DNA from: a virus
IMG/VR virus record: IMGVR_UViG_3300037485_001192
Coordinates: 1 to 31,062 of that record
Length of the DNA stretch: 31,062 nt
Reading direction: 5' to 3' (one strand)
Shown: positions 23,119 to 30,792 of the stretch, piece by piece
How the letters are laid out: the number at the start of each line of letters is the position of its first letter
Numbering within the stretch: the first letter of the stretch is position 1
Position numbers and translations under genes: made by a program
Notes under the pieces: model-generated
Databases searched by the model: none
Seen by the model: only the letters and a program-made list of their open reading frames with translations
Told to the model about the DNA's origin: nothing

Positions 23119-23934
23119 ATGAAATATACAATTGAAGGTCTTTCTCAGCAAAAACTTATTGATTTAAATCTTGATAATACAGACGCTTTAATAATTAGAT
23201 GGTTTTTAGATTTTAAAGCAACTGATAAAATGGTAAAAGTTAAAGAATATTTTTGGGTAAAATACGATGCAATAATAAACGATTTACCTTGTATTGGAAT
23301 ACATAATAAAGAGGTTATGGCAAGGCGATTTAAAAAATTTATTATCGCTGGAATTATGACCGGACATACCGAACGTAATTCAAAAGGTACATTCTCTTGT
23401 TATAATACTACTGATAAAATACTTGATTTAATATATGAGACGACTCAAAAGTCGAATGGTGACGACTCAAAAGTAGATACCCCACCCGACTTAAAAGTAG
23501 AACCAAAAGACTCTTCTATCAATTTAAATCAATCTATTAATAATATAAAGAATGTGGGTAAACCCACTATCGATAAAGTTGAGTCACATAATCACCTGAA
23601 TATGGTCAAAGCATTCAATGACTCTTACAAGTCGATATACAATAAAGATTTTGTTTGGAGTGATACAAAACAGCTTAAAGCAATTAAGCTATTGTTAAAA
23701 AAAGAAATACCTGATTTAAAAAAACGGCTGGAAGATTTTTATAAATATTGCAAATTGCATCCGAAAGATAAATATCATATTTTTACCCCGATGCACATCT
23801 TAAGTAATATTAACAATTTGCCATCAGTAATTAACGATAATAAAATAAACAGTAAGGAAGAGTTTGAAAAACGATATAAACAAACTGAAAAAGAATTTAA
23901 TGAATTAAAATTAAAACGAGGTATGAAAATATGA
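23119..23934 (+). CDS. Replication initiation protein (replisome organiser, lambda O-like role)
   Basis: 271 aa with AGGAG 8-9 bases before the ATG. N-terminal 110 residues look like a winged-helix domain (LNLDNTDALIIRWFLDFKAT, then KEVMARRFKKFIIAGIM), as in phage initiators that open the origin. A low-complexity linker (about 110-155: TTQKSNGDDSKVDTPPDLKV) is followed by a helical C-terminal part (KQLKAIKLLLKKEIPDLKKR, YHIFTPMHILSNINNLP) resembling DnaD-type domains that bind helicase or loader. The linker DNA carries three iteron-like repeats. It overlaps the next gene by four bases (ATGA). It is the likely control point of replication together with the leader upstream. Confidence 0.75.
   Translation: MKYTIEGLSQQKLIDLNLDNTDALIIRWFLDFKATDKMVKVKEYFWVKYDAIINDLPCIGIHNKEVMARRFKKFIIAGIMTGHTERNSKGTFSCYNTTDKILDLIYETTQKSNGDDSKVDTPPDLKVEPKDSSINLNQSINNIKNVGKPTIDKVESHNHLNMVKAFNDSYKSIYNKDFVWSDTKQLKAIKLLLKKEIPDLKKRLEDFYKYCKLHPKDKYHIFTPMHILSNINNLPSVINDNKINSKEEFEKRYKQTEKEFNELKLKRGMKI
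23439..23501 (+). repeat. Iteron-like repeats inside the initiator gene (candidate origin)
   Basis: Three related 17-base units: GACGACTCAAAAGTCGA (23439-23455), GACGACTCAAAAGTAGA (23461-23477) and CCCGACTTAAAAGTAGA (23485-23501), spaced 22 and 24 bp, about two helical turns. The first is itself palindromic (CGACT-CAAA-AGTCG). A looser copy, GACTCTTACAAGTCGA, lies at 23620-23635. AT-rich DNA follows at 23515-23552, and a perfect hairpin GTGGG-TAAA-CCCAC at 23554-23567. The layout recalls the lambda origin, whose iterons lie in gene O. Binding is inferred. Confidence 0.55.
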
Positions 23935-24233
23935 AACATTTAGATTTTATTGTATCAATGGAATTATATTATGGAGTTTATGAATCATATCACAAAACAA
24001 AATTACAAGAATGGTTGCTGGAAAGATTTAACGAAAAAGAGTTGAAATATTTTGAACGGATAGTCTTTGAAAATCATACAAGACAATATAAACAAACTCC
24101 AGACATAGAAATATTAAACAAAATATTAAACAATGAAAATAAAGAATTAGAATTATTGCATCTTGATAAAATTGGGATGGGAAATAAAGAATATTTAAAA
24201 CTGATTAGCAATGATAAAAAAGCTATAGAATGA
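23931..24233 (+). CDS. Unknown replication-region protein, helicase-loader candidate
   Basis: 100 aa, coupled to the initiator by ATGA. Nearly all helical and charged (SYHKTKLQEWLLERFNEKEL, then TPDIEILNKILNNENKELEL). No ATP-binding motif, so not a DnaC-type loader. A small adaptor of the helicase is possible from its place between initiator and helicase, but nothing in the sequence proves it. Confidence 0.5.
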   Translation: MKHLDFIVSMELYYGVYESYHKTKLQEWLLERFNEKELKYFERIVFENHTRQYKQTPDIEILNKILNNENKELELLHLDKIGMGNKEYLKLISNDKKAIE

Positions 24234-24334
24234 AGTTTATTAAACACATACTAATAACGATGTATTTAAAAGGTTTGTTAAGCAAACAACGAACTCAGGG
24301 AATATATGATTATTTTAAATTAAAAAATCTATAA
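24230..24334 (+). CDS. Small 34-aa protein, unknown
   Basis: 34 aa (MKFIKHILITMYLKGLLSKQ, ending YFKLKNL), coupled to the preceding stop by ATGA. Basic and partly hydrophobic. No family recognised. Its stop lies 17 bases before the ParB-like gene. Confidence 0.45.
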   Translation: MKFIKHILITMYLKGLLSKQRTQGIYDYFKLKNL

Positions 24335-24351
24335 GGAAAAAAGGGGTGGGC

Positions 24352-25488
24352 ATGGAAACATTAGAAATAAAAAATTTTATAACTGAACTAATTCAGAATA
24401 AAAATTTTTCAGAAAAAGTAAATTTAATAAATGATCTTAGAGAACATATTCACAAATTGTCTCCATTTGAAAAAGAACCAGTAGATTTTGTAAAATGGGT
24501 TGAATGTGATAAGGTTGTAGCAAATGAGTATAATCCAAATAAAGTGGCTCCTCCTGAAATGCAGTTGTTGGAAATAAGTATCACAAATGATGGTTTTACG
24601 CAGCCTATAGTGACATTTCCAAAAGATGATAAAATTGAAGTTGTAGATGGGTTTCATAGGAATAGAGTTGGAAAAGAATCAAAGGTAGTTCAAAAAAGAA
24701 TAAATGGATATTTGCCAACAGTTATAATTAGGAAAGAGCAGAGTTCTAAAAATGATAGAATAGCCTCGACAATAAGACATAATCGAGCGAGAGGAAAACA
24801 TATTGTAGATGCGATGTCTGAGATTGTAATAGAATTAAAAAATAGGAATTGGAAAAATGAAAGAATAGCTCGAGAATTAGGAATGGATCAAGAGGAAATA
24901 TTAAGGTTATGTCAAATAACTGGGTTAGAAAGTCTTTTTAAAGATGATGATTTTTCCAAATCTTGGAATATAGAAGACTCTGAAATGGATTTCGAGCCAT
25001 TGACGGATGAAGTTACAGAAGAGGAAAAAAAATTAAATAATTTTAGAACAATAAACACTAATGATAAAGAAAGAGTTTTTCATACTTATGATAAATGGGA
25101 ATGTTTTAAGGCTGGATTTTATAATACTCATGTTGATGGGATGACTAAGGATCAATGTGAAAATGAATATGCTAAATTTTTATCAGATGAGAATTCTTTT
25201 AGAGATGCTCTTGAACACATTATAAATGAATGGGTTAATTCTTGTGAACATTATTTAACAAATAAATCTATGAACCGGATAGCGTATTTAGGGCAAGCCG
25301 CTTTATGCTATGCTCGACAAATTCCAAATGTTTTTAGAGGTGGTTTTTATTTATTATCAGAATCTCAACAAAAAAAAGCTAATGAAATAGCATTAGAGTA
25401 TCTTAATAAATGGTTAGAGAATAATAATAGAAATCCTGTTTCATTGGAAGAGGCAATTCTTGAGAACAAGGAGAATAATATTTACTAA
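24352..25488 (+). CDS. ParB-like nuclease-domain protein, IbrB type
   Basis: 378 aa from the ATG at 24352, with AAGGGG 5 bases before it; a GTG at 24346 is also in frame. Residues 40-140 form a ParB/Srx-like domain: DKVVANEYNPNKVAPPEM, ISITNDGFTQPIV, the motif VVDGFHRNRVG, and ASTIRHNRARGKHIVDAMSE, followed by a helix-turn-helix-like part (NERIARELGMDQEEILRLCQ) and TGLESLFKDDDFSKSW, all in the order of IbrB. From about residue 230 a further domain begins (YDKWECFKAGFYNTHVDG, then SCEHYLTNKSMNRIAYLGQA), longer than basic IbrB. It is the first gene of the pair with the PAPS-reductase-like gene, overlapping it by one base. Function in phages is not established. Confidence 0.72.
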   Translation: METLEIKNFITELIQNKNFSEKVNLINDLREHIHKLSPFEKEPVDFVKWVECDKVVANEYNPNKVAPPEMQLLEISITNDGFTQPIVTFPKDDKIEVVDGFHRNRVGKESKVVQKRINGYLPTVIIRKEQSSKNDRIASTIRHNRARGKHIVDAMSEIVIELKNRNWKNERIARELGMDQEEILRLCQITGLESLFKDDDFSKSWNIEDSEMDFEPLTDEVTEEEKKLNNFRTINTNDKERVFHTYDKWECFKAGFYNTHVDGMTKDQCENEYAKFLSDENSFRDALEHIINEWVNSCEHYLTNKSMNRIAYLGQAALCYARQIPNVFRGGFYLLSESQQKKANEIALEYLNKWLENNNRNPVSLEEAILENKENNIY

Positions 25489-26690
25489 TGAATATAAAAA
25501 AATATCAATCTTATAATGTTTTAACTGCCTCCAAGGATAGAATAAGTAAAGTATTTGATGATTTTGAAAAAATATATATAAGTTTTTCGGGTGGCAAGGA
25601 TAGCTCAGTGATGACTCATTTGGTTATGGAAGAGGCAATTAAGAGGAATAGAAAAGTAGGGTTGTTGATTATAGATTTAGAAGCTCAGTATTCTGATACG
25701 ATAAAGCATGTTTATTCAATGGTTGATTTATATAAAAACAATATCGATTTGCATTGGGCATGTGTTCCTTTGTTATTAAGAAATGCTGTTTCTAATTATG
25801 AGCCAAGATGGGTTTGTTGGGATGAAGAAAAAAAAGATGTTTGGGTAAGACAAATTCCTGAGTGTGCTAAAACAGAAAAAGATTATCCTTTTTTTATTCC
25901 AAAAATGGAGTTTGAAGAGTTTATGGTTTTATTTGGAAAATGGTATGGTGATGGAAAATTGACGGCTGCCTTTATTGGGATTAGATGTGATGAGAGTTTA
26001 CATAGATATATGGCGATTGCCAGTAATAAAGATGGATTGACATTTAAAGATTATAAATGGACAACTAAAATATCAAAAAATTTATATAATATTTATTCTA
26101 TTTATGATTGGAAAACAGAAGACATCTGGATTTATCATGGAAAATATCCTGATAAAATTCATAATAAAGTTTATGACAAAATGAATATGGCGGGGGTTAA
26201 GTTGAGCCAGCAAAGACTATGCCAGCCTTATGGAGACGACCAAAGACGAGGATTGTGGCTATATCATATATTGGAGCCTGAAACATGGTATAGGGTAGTA
26301 GCTCGAGTTAATGGTGTTAATTCTGGATCATTATATATTCAAGAAACTGGAAATATGACTGGATATAATAAGATAACAAAACCAAATAATCATACATGGG
26401 AAAGTTTTTGTAATTTGCTTTTAAAAACTATGCCGCCAAAAACAAGAGATCACTATAAATCAAGATTTAAAAAATTTATTTCAGGATGGAGAGACAGAGG
26501 ATATAATAAAATTCCTGATGAGGCCCCGATAGAACTTGAAAATGCATGTTGGTGTCCATCATGGAGAAGACTATGTAAAGTTCTTTTAAGAAATGATTAC
26601 TGGTGTAAGGGGCTTGGGCAAACTCAACCTAAATCAGAGGCTTATATAAAATTTAAAGAAATACAAAAAAATAAAAAAAAGGAAAAATAA
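25488..26690 (+). CDS. PAPS-reductase-like PP-loop protein, IbrA type (DUF3440)
   Basis: 400 aa. Adenylating PP-loop family. The loop FSGGKDSS is at about residues 33-40 (S34-G-G-K-D-S39), followed by LLIIDLEAQYSDTI, the IbrA-like 'iD-EaqY--T' segment, and later FIGIRCDESLHRY and YSIYDWKTEDIWIYHGKYP, as in DUF3440. CWCPSWRRLCKVLLRNDYWC near the C-terminus adds Cys residues that could bind metal. In E. coli IbrA acts with IbrB on gene expression. The biochemical reaction is not known, and a modification of nucleic acid by sulfur or nucleotide transfer is only a possibility. It overlaps the primase-helicase by one base. Confidence 0.75.
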   Translation: MNIKKYQSYNVLTASKDRISKVFDDFEKIYISFSGGKDSSVMTHLVMEEAIKRNRKVGLLIIDLEAQYSDTIKHVYSMVDLYKNNIDLHWACVPLLLRNAVSNYEPRWVCWDEEKKDVWVRQIPECAKTEKDYPFFIPKMEFEEFMVLFGKWYGDGKLTAAFIGIRCDESLHRYMAIASNKDGLTFKDYKWTTKISKNLYNIYSIYDWKTEDIWIYHGKYPDKIHNKVYDKMNMAGVKLSQQRLCQPYGDDQRRGLWLYHILEPETWYRVVARVNGVNSGSLYIQETGNMTGYNKITKPNNHTWESFCNLLLKTMPPKTRDHYKSRFKKFISGWRDRGYNKIPDEAPIELENACWCPSWRRLCKVLLRNDYWCKGLGQTQPKSEAYIKFKEIQKNKKKEK

Positions 26691-28399
26691 TGGACATACG
26701 TCAATACATGCATTCAAAGGGTTGGAGCTGGTCTGAGAAACGGCGGGCGAGTGGATTGATTGCTGAATTAAACTGCCCTTTTTGTGATGACAGAGAAAAG
26801 AAATTTGCGGTTAGTTTGGTTGATGGAGCCTTTAACTGTATGCATCAAAATAAATGCGGGGTTAAGGGGTCGTTTTGGGATTTACAAAAACGGTTAGGAG
26901 ATAAACCGCAAGCATTGATTAAAGACAATTACATTCAGCGTCCTGAAAAAATTGAGTATAAGCCTATTAAAAAAGTTGATAGGGATGAGTTAAGCGGGCA
27001 GGCGCTGGGGTATTTAGAGAGCCGTGGATTTAAAAAAGAGATACTTGATAAGTTTTTTATCAGGCAGACAAAAGACGGTCAAGCGATAATGTATCCATTT
27101 ATTAAAGACAACAAGACAGTCAATATAAAATATCGGGCAATTAAAGAAAAGAAGTTCTGGAATGAAATCGGCGGGGAACCATGCTTATTTAATCGGGATA
27201 TTGTTAAAGATCATGAAATACTTTATATAACAGAGGGTCAAGACGATTGTATTGCGTTAAAACATTTCGGAATAGATGGGGTCAGCGTGCCATCAGGAGT
27301 GGGGGACGCTCGCTGGATAGAGCACGAATGGAATTTTTTGGAAGGGTTTAAGACTATTGTATTGATATTTGACAATGACAAGGCCGGTAATGACGCCGTG
27401 TTAAACGTAGCGACAAGACTAGGAAAGTGGAGATGTTTTAAAATAGTATTGCCTTATAAAGACGTGAATGAATGTTTGTTAAAAAAATTAGCACCTGAAA
27501 AATTTTTTGAGGTACTAACTAATCCGGTTGAATTTGACGATAAAATAAAAAAAGCAATTGATTTTCAAGATGAAATTATAGAATTAAATAATAATAAAGA
27601 AAAATTATATGGTACTGAAATAGATTTTCCTGGATTAAATAATATACTTAGGGGTTGGCGGGCGGGGGAATTGACAATATGGACTGGAAGAAATTCCGCT
27701 GGAAAATCCACAGCATTAAATCAAATTGTATTAAATTTACTTGATAAAAAAGAACCTTGCATGATAGCGAGTCTCGAAATGTCCCCAAAACATTATATAC
27801 GATGGGGCATTATTCAGCATTGTAGACAATCTGTATTAACGGATGATTTGATAAAAAAAACATTAAAGCAAATTGGAAATGGATGGTTTATATTTAATAT
27901 CAGAGGTAATGTAAATCCAGATGTAATGATAGAATCTTTTCAATATGCGGCTAGAAAGTATGGAATTAAATTTTTTATTATAGATAGCTTAATGAAATTA
28001 TCTTTTAGCGGTCATAATGAATTATCTGAACAAAAAGAATTTATGAGAAAAATAACAGACTTTAATCATGAATATAATGTACATACTCATTTAGTCGCCC
28101 ACCCTCGCAAGGGGTTCAAAGACAGTGATCAGCCGGACAAAGTGGATGTGGGAGGGTCTGGAAATATAACCGATGCCGCCGATAATGTAATTGTATTTTA
28201 TCGGTTTACGCCGGAGCAAAAAGAAAAATCAAAATTGAAATGCATAGATACGCCGGATACTCTTGCCACAGTTAAAAAAAATAGGGAGTGGGGTACCGAG
28301 GGAATAGTTCAATTGAAATTTGACGAGAATATAAAAAGGTTTGAATTATTCAAGGATGAAAATTTTAGAATAAATTCTATGGATTATATACATGACTAG
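26690..28399 (+). CDS. DNA primase-helicase (T7 gp4 / Twinkle type)
   Basis: 569 aa, normal for the family. Residues 25-60 hold a CHC2-like zinc finger (C29, C32 in NCPFCDD; C50, then H52/C56 in NCMHQNKC). The TOPRIM part at about 178-235 has YITEGQDDCIALKHFG and LIFDNDKAGNDA. The RecA-like helicase part has Walker A GRNSAGKST near 332 and Walker B FFIIDSL near 427, then HTHLVAHPRKG and DNVIVFYRF. One protein would make primers and unwind DNA at the fork. No separate DnaG or DNA polymerase is seen in the window. Eight bases overlap the HNH gene. Confidence 0.9.
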   Translation: MDIRQYMHSKGWSWSEKRRASGLIAELNCPFCDDREKKFAVSLVDGAFNCMHQNKCGVKGSFWDLQKRLGDKPQALIKDNYIQRPEKIEYKPIKKVDRDELSGQALGYLESRGFKKEILDKFFIRQTKDGQAIMYPFIKDNKTVNIKYRAIKEKKFWNEIGGEPCLFNRDIVKDHEILYITEGQDDCIALKHFGIDGVSVPSGVGDARWIEHEWNFLEGFKTIVLIFDNDKAGNDAVLNVATRLGKWRCFKIVLPYKDVNECLLKKLAPEKFFEVLTNPVEFDDKIKKAIDFQDEIIELNNNKEKLYGTEIDFPGLNNILRGWRAGELTIWTGRNSAGKSTALNQIVLNLLDKKEPCMIASLEMSPKHYIRWGIIQHCRQSVLTDDLIKKTLKQIGNGWFIFNIRGNVNPDVMIESFQYAARKYGIKFFIIDSLMKLSFSGHNELSEQKEFMRKITDFNHEYNVHTHLVAHPRKGFKDSDQPDKVDVGGSGNITDAADNVIVFYRFTPEQKEKSKLKCIDTPDTLATVKKNREWGTEGIVQLKFDENIKRFELFKDENFRINSMDYIHD

Positions 28400-28712
28400 A
28401 GAACAAAGATTAAAAATATTTCAGCGTGATAATTATACATGTAAAAAATGTGGCAAACTAGGAACGCCGGATAGTTTACAAGTTGCTCATAAAATAAGAA
28501 AAGGCGTGGGAACTTTGAATTATATCTGTAAATATTTACGATGTACAAAAATAGCTGATAAATTTATAAAAGAAAAAATAATAAATCATGACTGGAATTT
28601 AGAGACAGCATGTTGTCTGGAATGTAATGCCTCGTTCAATATATTTTTTAATAAAGTTGAATGTAATAAATTATTAGAAAAAATTTTAAAGGATTTGAAA
28701 ATAAATACTTGA
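28392..28712 (+). CDS. HNH endonuclease
   Basis: 106 aa. N-terminal MTREQRLKIFQRDNYTCKKC starts the HNH fold, with a CxxC pair (CKKC), then LQVAHKIRKG containing the first His, and after a spacer NHDWNLETACCLECNASFNI with the Asn and the second metal-binding Cys pair. The length fits a single-domain phage or homing HNH protein. It follows the primase-helicase directly, overlapping by 8 bp, and has only a weak ribosome site. Confidence 0.8.
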   Translation: MTREQRLKIFQRDNYTCKKCGKLGTPDSLQVAHKIRKGVGTLNYICKYLRCTKIADKFIKEKIINHDWNLETACCLECNASFNIFFNKVECNKLLEKILKDLKINT

Positions 28713-28738
28713 CAAATAAGCTATATATAGCTATATTG
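28710..28738 (+). promoter_or_regulatory. Promoter P4
   Basis: TTGACA (28710-28715), a 17-bp spacer and TATATT (28733-28738), with ATACT before the -35. The predicted start (about 28745) falls on the next gene's ATG at 28744, so the transcript would be leaderless or nearly so. Confidence 0.7.
28720..28733 (+). promoter_or_regulatory. Palindromic operator within P4
   Basis: AGCTATATATAGCT (28720-28733) is a perfect 14-bp palindrome between the -35 and -10 of P4, touching the -10. A dimeric repressor bound here would block the promoter. The adjacent small ribbon-helix-helix-like gene is a good candidate for that repressor. Confidence 0.6.
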
Positions 28739-28743
28739 TAATT

Positions 28744-28908
28744 ATGAAGAAACAAATTATATATAGATTGCAGTGTCCAGATGAAAAAAGCAAGGAAGAA
28801 TTAAGACGAGAATTAAGACGCATGGCTTTTTTATCAGATAGAACAGTTTTTGAATTACTTGAATATGCAGTGTATTTATTAAAAAAAGAAAATAAAAACG
28901 AGAATTAA
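28744..28908 (+). CDS. Ribbon-helix-helix-like small protein
   Basis: 54 aa (MKKQIIYRLQCPDEKSKEE then ELRRMAFLSDRTVFELLEYA). A strand (QIIYRLQC) and two helices resemble a CopG/Arc-type ribbon-helix-helix regulator, in which the first strand touches DNA. No Shine-Dalgarno site is seen and the ATG coincides with the predicted transcript start, so a leaderless mRNA is likely. It lies directly behind a promoter with a palindrome, suggesting autoregulation. Confidence 0.58.
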   Translation: MKKQIIYRLQCPDEKSKEELRRELRRMAFLSDRTVFELLEYAVYLLKKENKNEN

Positions 28909-28914
28909 AGTGAA

Positions 28915-29016
28915 ATGAACATAATTAAAACTATATTATTTTTTCTTTATTTTTTTGCCATGATGACATTTTTTTGTTTATATGATTTATATGATAGGAT
29001 AATTAACAATGAGTAA
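28915..29016 (+). CDS. Small 33-aa membrane protein
   Basis: 33 aa. Almost all of it is hydrophobic (IIKTILFFLYFFAMMTFFCL), followed by a short polar end (YDLYDRIINNE); a single membrane span. It overlaps the next gene by 8 bp and has no recognised family. Confidence 0.5.
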   Translation: MNIIKTILFFLYFFAMMTFFCLYDLYDRIINNE

Positions 29017-29260
29017 ATTAACAAAAGAAGAAGTTGTGAATGTTTTAGATAATGTTTATGTCGCTTATAATGAAAATGGTAAATTTTTAAAAATTGATTA
29101 TAAAGAAACGATTGAAAGACTCAGAAAAAAAGGTATTTTGATTAGCAAAAAAGAAGAAATATTAAATGAAATGGAAAAATTTTCTTATGAATTTATTGTT
29201 AACCCTGATATTAGAAATAAATTTTATATGATTTATGATAGAATTAAGGATGAATTATGA
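29009..29260 (+). CDS. Small protein, unknown
   Basis: 83 aa, mostly helical and charged (MSKLTKEEVVNVLDNVYVAY, then KEETIERLRKKG-like KETIERLRKKGILISKKEEI). Upstream site AGGATAATTAACA is weak; it is coupled to the previous gene. No family recognised. ATGA overlap with the next frame at 29257. Confidence 0.5.
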   Translation: MSKLTKEEVVNVLDNVYVAYNENGKFLKIDYKETIERLRKKGILISKKEEILNEMEKFSYEFIVNPDIRNKFYMIYDRIKDEL

Positions 29261-29440
29261 AAAATGAAAATAAAATTTTATATCAAGACAATGAGATAGC
29301 AATTTTAGAATTAACTCAGGGACAACAAACTATAATTGACATTGATATTTAATAATATAAAAGATGCAGCTATTAGATACAATAAGGCAGCTATTGAACA
29401 TTATGGAGAGTTTGCAAAATTAAATGTTATTGAGGGATAA
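29257..29440 (+). pseudogene. Remnant of an HNH-AP2 endonuclease, centre deleted
   Basis: The frame from 29257 reads MKNENKILYQDNEIAILELT and ends at a TAA at 29350-29352 after IIDIDI, which resembles the first residues of HNH-AP2 enzymes. Immediately after, one frame over, FNNIKDAAIRYNKAAIEHYG then EFAKLNVIEG (about 29348-29440) matches the end of their AP2 domain. Compare YNNAAIKYHGEFAKLN at 30423 and YNRAAKKYYGEFASLN at 21955. The whole middle, including the HNH core, is missing and the junction is out of frame. Confidence 0.75.
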
Positions 29441-29441
29441 A

Positions 29442-29603
29442 ATGAGTAAAAAAGAAATACAAGTTTTATGTTATCACTGTTCAAGCGTTAATACTATAAA
29501 GCGCAAAAAGTTATTTGGTATAGATTTAACATATTTATTTATAATGACATGTTGGAGCTGTGGTCATAGAATACCGTCAAGCGATTGGAAGATAATAAAA
29601 TGA
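29442..29603 (+). CDS. Small zinc-ribbon-like protein
   Basis: 53 aa. CYHC near residue 10 and CWSCGHRI near residue 37 form two CxxC pairs with LFGIDLTYLFIM between them. Starts just after the pseudogene; the GAGG in its C-terminal end could serve as ribosome site. It overlaps the VRR-NUC start by four bases (ATGA). Confidence 0.55.
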   Translation: MSKKEIQVLCYHCSSVNTIKRKKLFGIDLTYLFIMTCWSCGHRIPSSDWKIIK

Positions 29604-29908
29604 ATGAAACAGATATTAAACATCAAGTAAAAGATTATCTCGATTTGCAAGGATTTTTTCATTTTCCAATTATGCAGGGATTAGGGTCTATGCCTGGATT
29701 GCCAGATAGAATTGCAATAAGCAAAAATGGAATTGTGATTTTTTTAGAAATTAAAGCGGGCAAAAATAAACAAAGTGATTATCAGATAAAATTTGAGAAA
29801 GAAATTAAAAATCATAATGGGATATATTTATTAATTTATTCTATTGAAGAGTTGATTGATTGGATTGAAAATAATAATTTGGAAATTCAAGCAAGGTTAA
29901 TTAAATAA
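29600..29908 (+). CDS. VRR-NUC domain nuclease
   Basis: 102 aa from the ATG at 29600; a TTG start at 29585 is less likely. VRR-NUC enzymes cleave branched DNA such as Holliday junctions and are common in phages. The domain fills the protein: ETDIKHQVKDYLDLQGFFHF at the start, GLPDRIAI with the acidic PD, and the catalytic strand VIFLEIKAGKNKQSDYQIKF (E-x-K), then a helix with IYSIEELIDWIEN. Located after the primase-helicase, it may resolve replication or recombination forks. It ends with the ATG of the next gene (TAATG). Confidence 0.85.
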   Translation: MNETDIKHQVKDYLDLQGFFHFPIMQGLGSMPGLPDRIAISKNGIVIFLEIKAGKNKQSDYQIKFEKEIKNHNGIYLLIYSIEELIDWIENNNLEIQARLIK

Positions 29909-30423
29909 TGCCGATTAAAAAAGGATTTAATAAAATAATATATCAAGATAAATATATTGTTAAATTTTTAATAGAATCTGTTAAACATGGAAATTATGAA
30001 ATAATTATAGACAATGAAGATTTAAATAAAATAAATAAATTTAGATGGGGGTTGAAATATAATAATGGCGATATTAGGGCGATACAAGAAACAAGAAAGA
30101 GCATTAAATTACATAATTTAATTATGAATGATAAATGGATCGATCATGTTTCGGGAGATATTTTTGATAATAGAAAAATTAATTTAAGAAAATGTGATAA
30201 ATTCCAAAATGCAAAAAACAGAAAAATAAATAAAAATAATATTTGTGGTTTTAAGGGAGTTCATTATCGTCCTAAAGAAAAAAAGTATGTTGTATCAATA
30301 CAATTTAATAAAAATTATATTTATTTAGGATATTTTAAAAATAAACATTGCGCTGCTTGTGCATACAACAACGCTGCCATAAAATATCATGGAGAATTTG
30401 CTAAATTAAATTGTACGGATTAG
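29908..30423 (+). CDS. HNH-AP2 homing-type endonuclease
   Basis: 171 aa. The HNH core has a first His in KLHNLIMNDKWIDHVSGDIF with a following NRKINLRKCDKFQNAKNR, and the AP2 end reads CGFKGVHYRPKEKKYVVSIQ, YLGYFKNKHCAACAYNNAAI and KYHGEFAKLN. It is related to the gene at 21449 and to the wrecked copy at 29257, which supports repeated arrival of this mobile class in the early region. Like the neighbours it is AT-rich. Confidence 0.8.
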   Translation: MPIKKGFNKIIYQDKYIVKFLIESVKHGNYEIIIDNEDLNKINKFRWGLKYNNGDIRAIQETRKSIKLHNLIMNDKWIDHVSGDIFDNRKINLRKCDKFQNAKNRKINKNNICGFKGVHYRPKEKKYVVSIQFNKNYIYLGYFKNKHCAACAYNNAAIKYHGEFAKLNCTD

Positions 30424-30445
30424 CTGACAACATGAGGTTATTAAA

Positions 30446-30628
30446 ATGAAAAGATGTTATAAAAAATATTTTATAGGAATATTTCCATCTGTTTGTAGTT
30501 GTGATTTTAATGGATTTTGTCTATTATCAAAACGATGTTATTATCAAAAATTAAAAAATGCAACAAAAAATATTTATATTTCAAAAGAATATATTGAAAA
30601 ATTTGAGTTAATGGAATTAATGAAATGA
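30446..30628 (+). CDS. Small cysteine-rich protein
   Basis: 60 aa with GAGG about 8 bases before the ATG. Five Cys in the first 31 residues (MKRCYK, SVCSCDFNGFCL, KRC) then a helical end (SKEYIEKFELMELMK). Could bind zinc or form disulfides. No family recognised. ATGA overlap with the next frame. Confidence 0.5.
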   Translation: MKRCYKKYFIGIFPSVCSCDFNGFCLLSKRCYYQKLKNATKNIYISKEYIEKFELMELMK

Positions 30629-30792
30629 TTAAACATACAATTAAAATAATTAAAATAGATAAAAAACGATGTAGAACTAAATGTATGATTTTTGGGACAT
30701 ATTATGACCTACCGTCTGGATTAGTTAAAAAGCTAATAAGTAAAGAATTATTTATTTTAGAGAATGATAATAATGATTATGAAAAAAATTGA
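30625..30792 (+). CDS. Small protein, unknown
   Basis: 55 aa (MIKHTIKIIKIDKKRCRTKC, ending DYEKN), coupled to the previous gene. Basic beginning with two Cys. No family recognised. It overlaps the start of the next gene. Confidence 0.45.
   Translation: MIKHTIKIIKIDKKRCRTKCMIFGTYYDLPSGLVKKLISKELFILENDNNDYEKN

Noticed and set aside
28720-28733. Recombination (attachment) site at the 14-bp palindrome
   Set aside because: No integrase gene is near, and its place between -35 and -10 is better explained as an operator.
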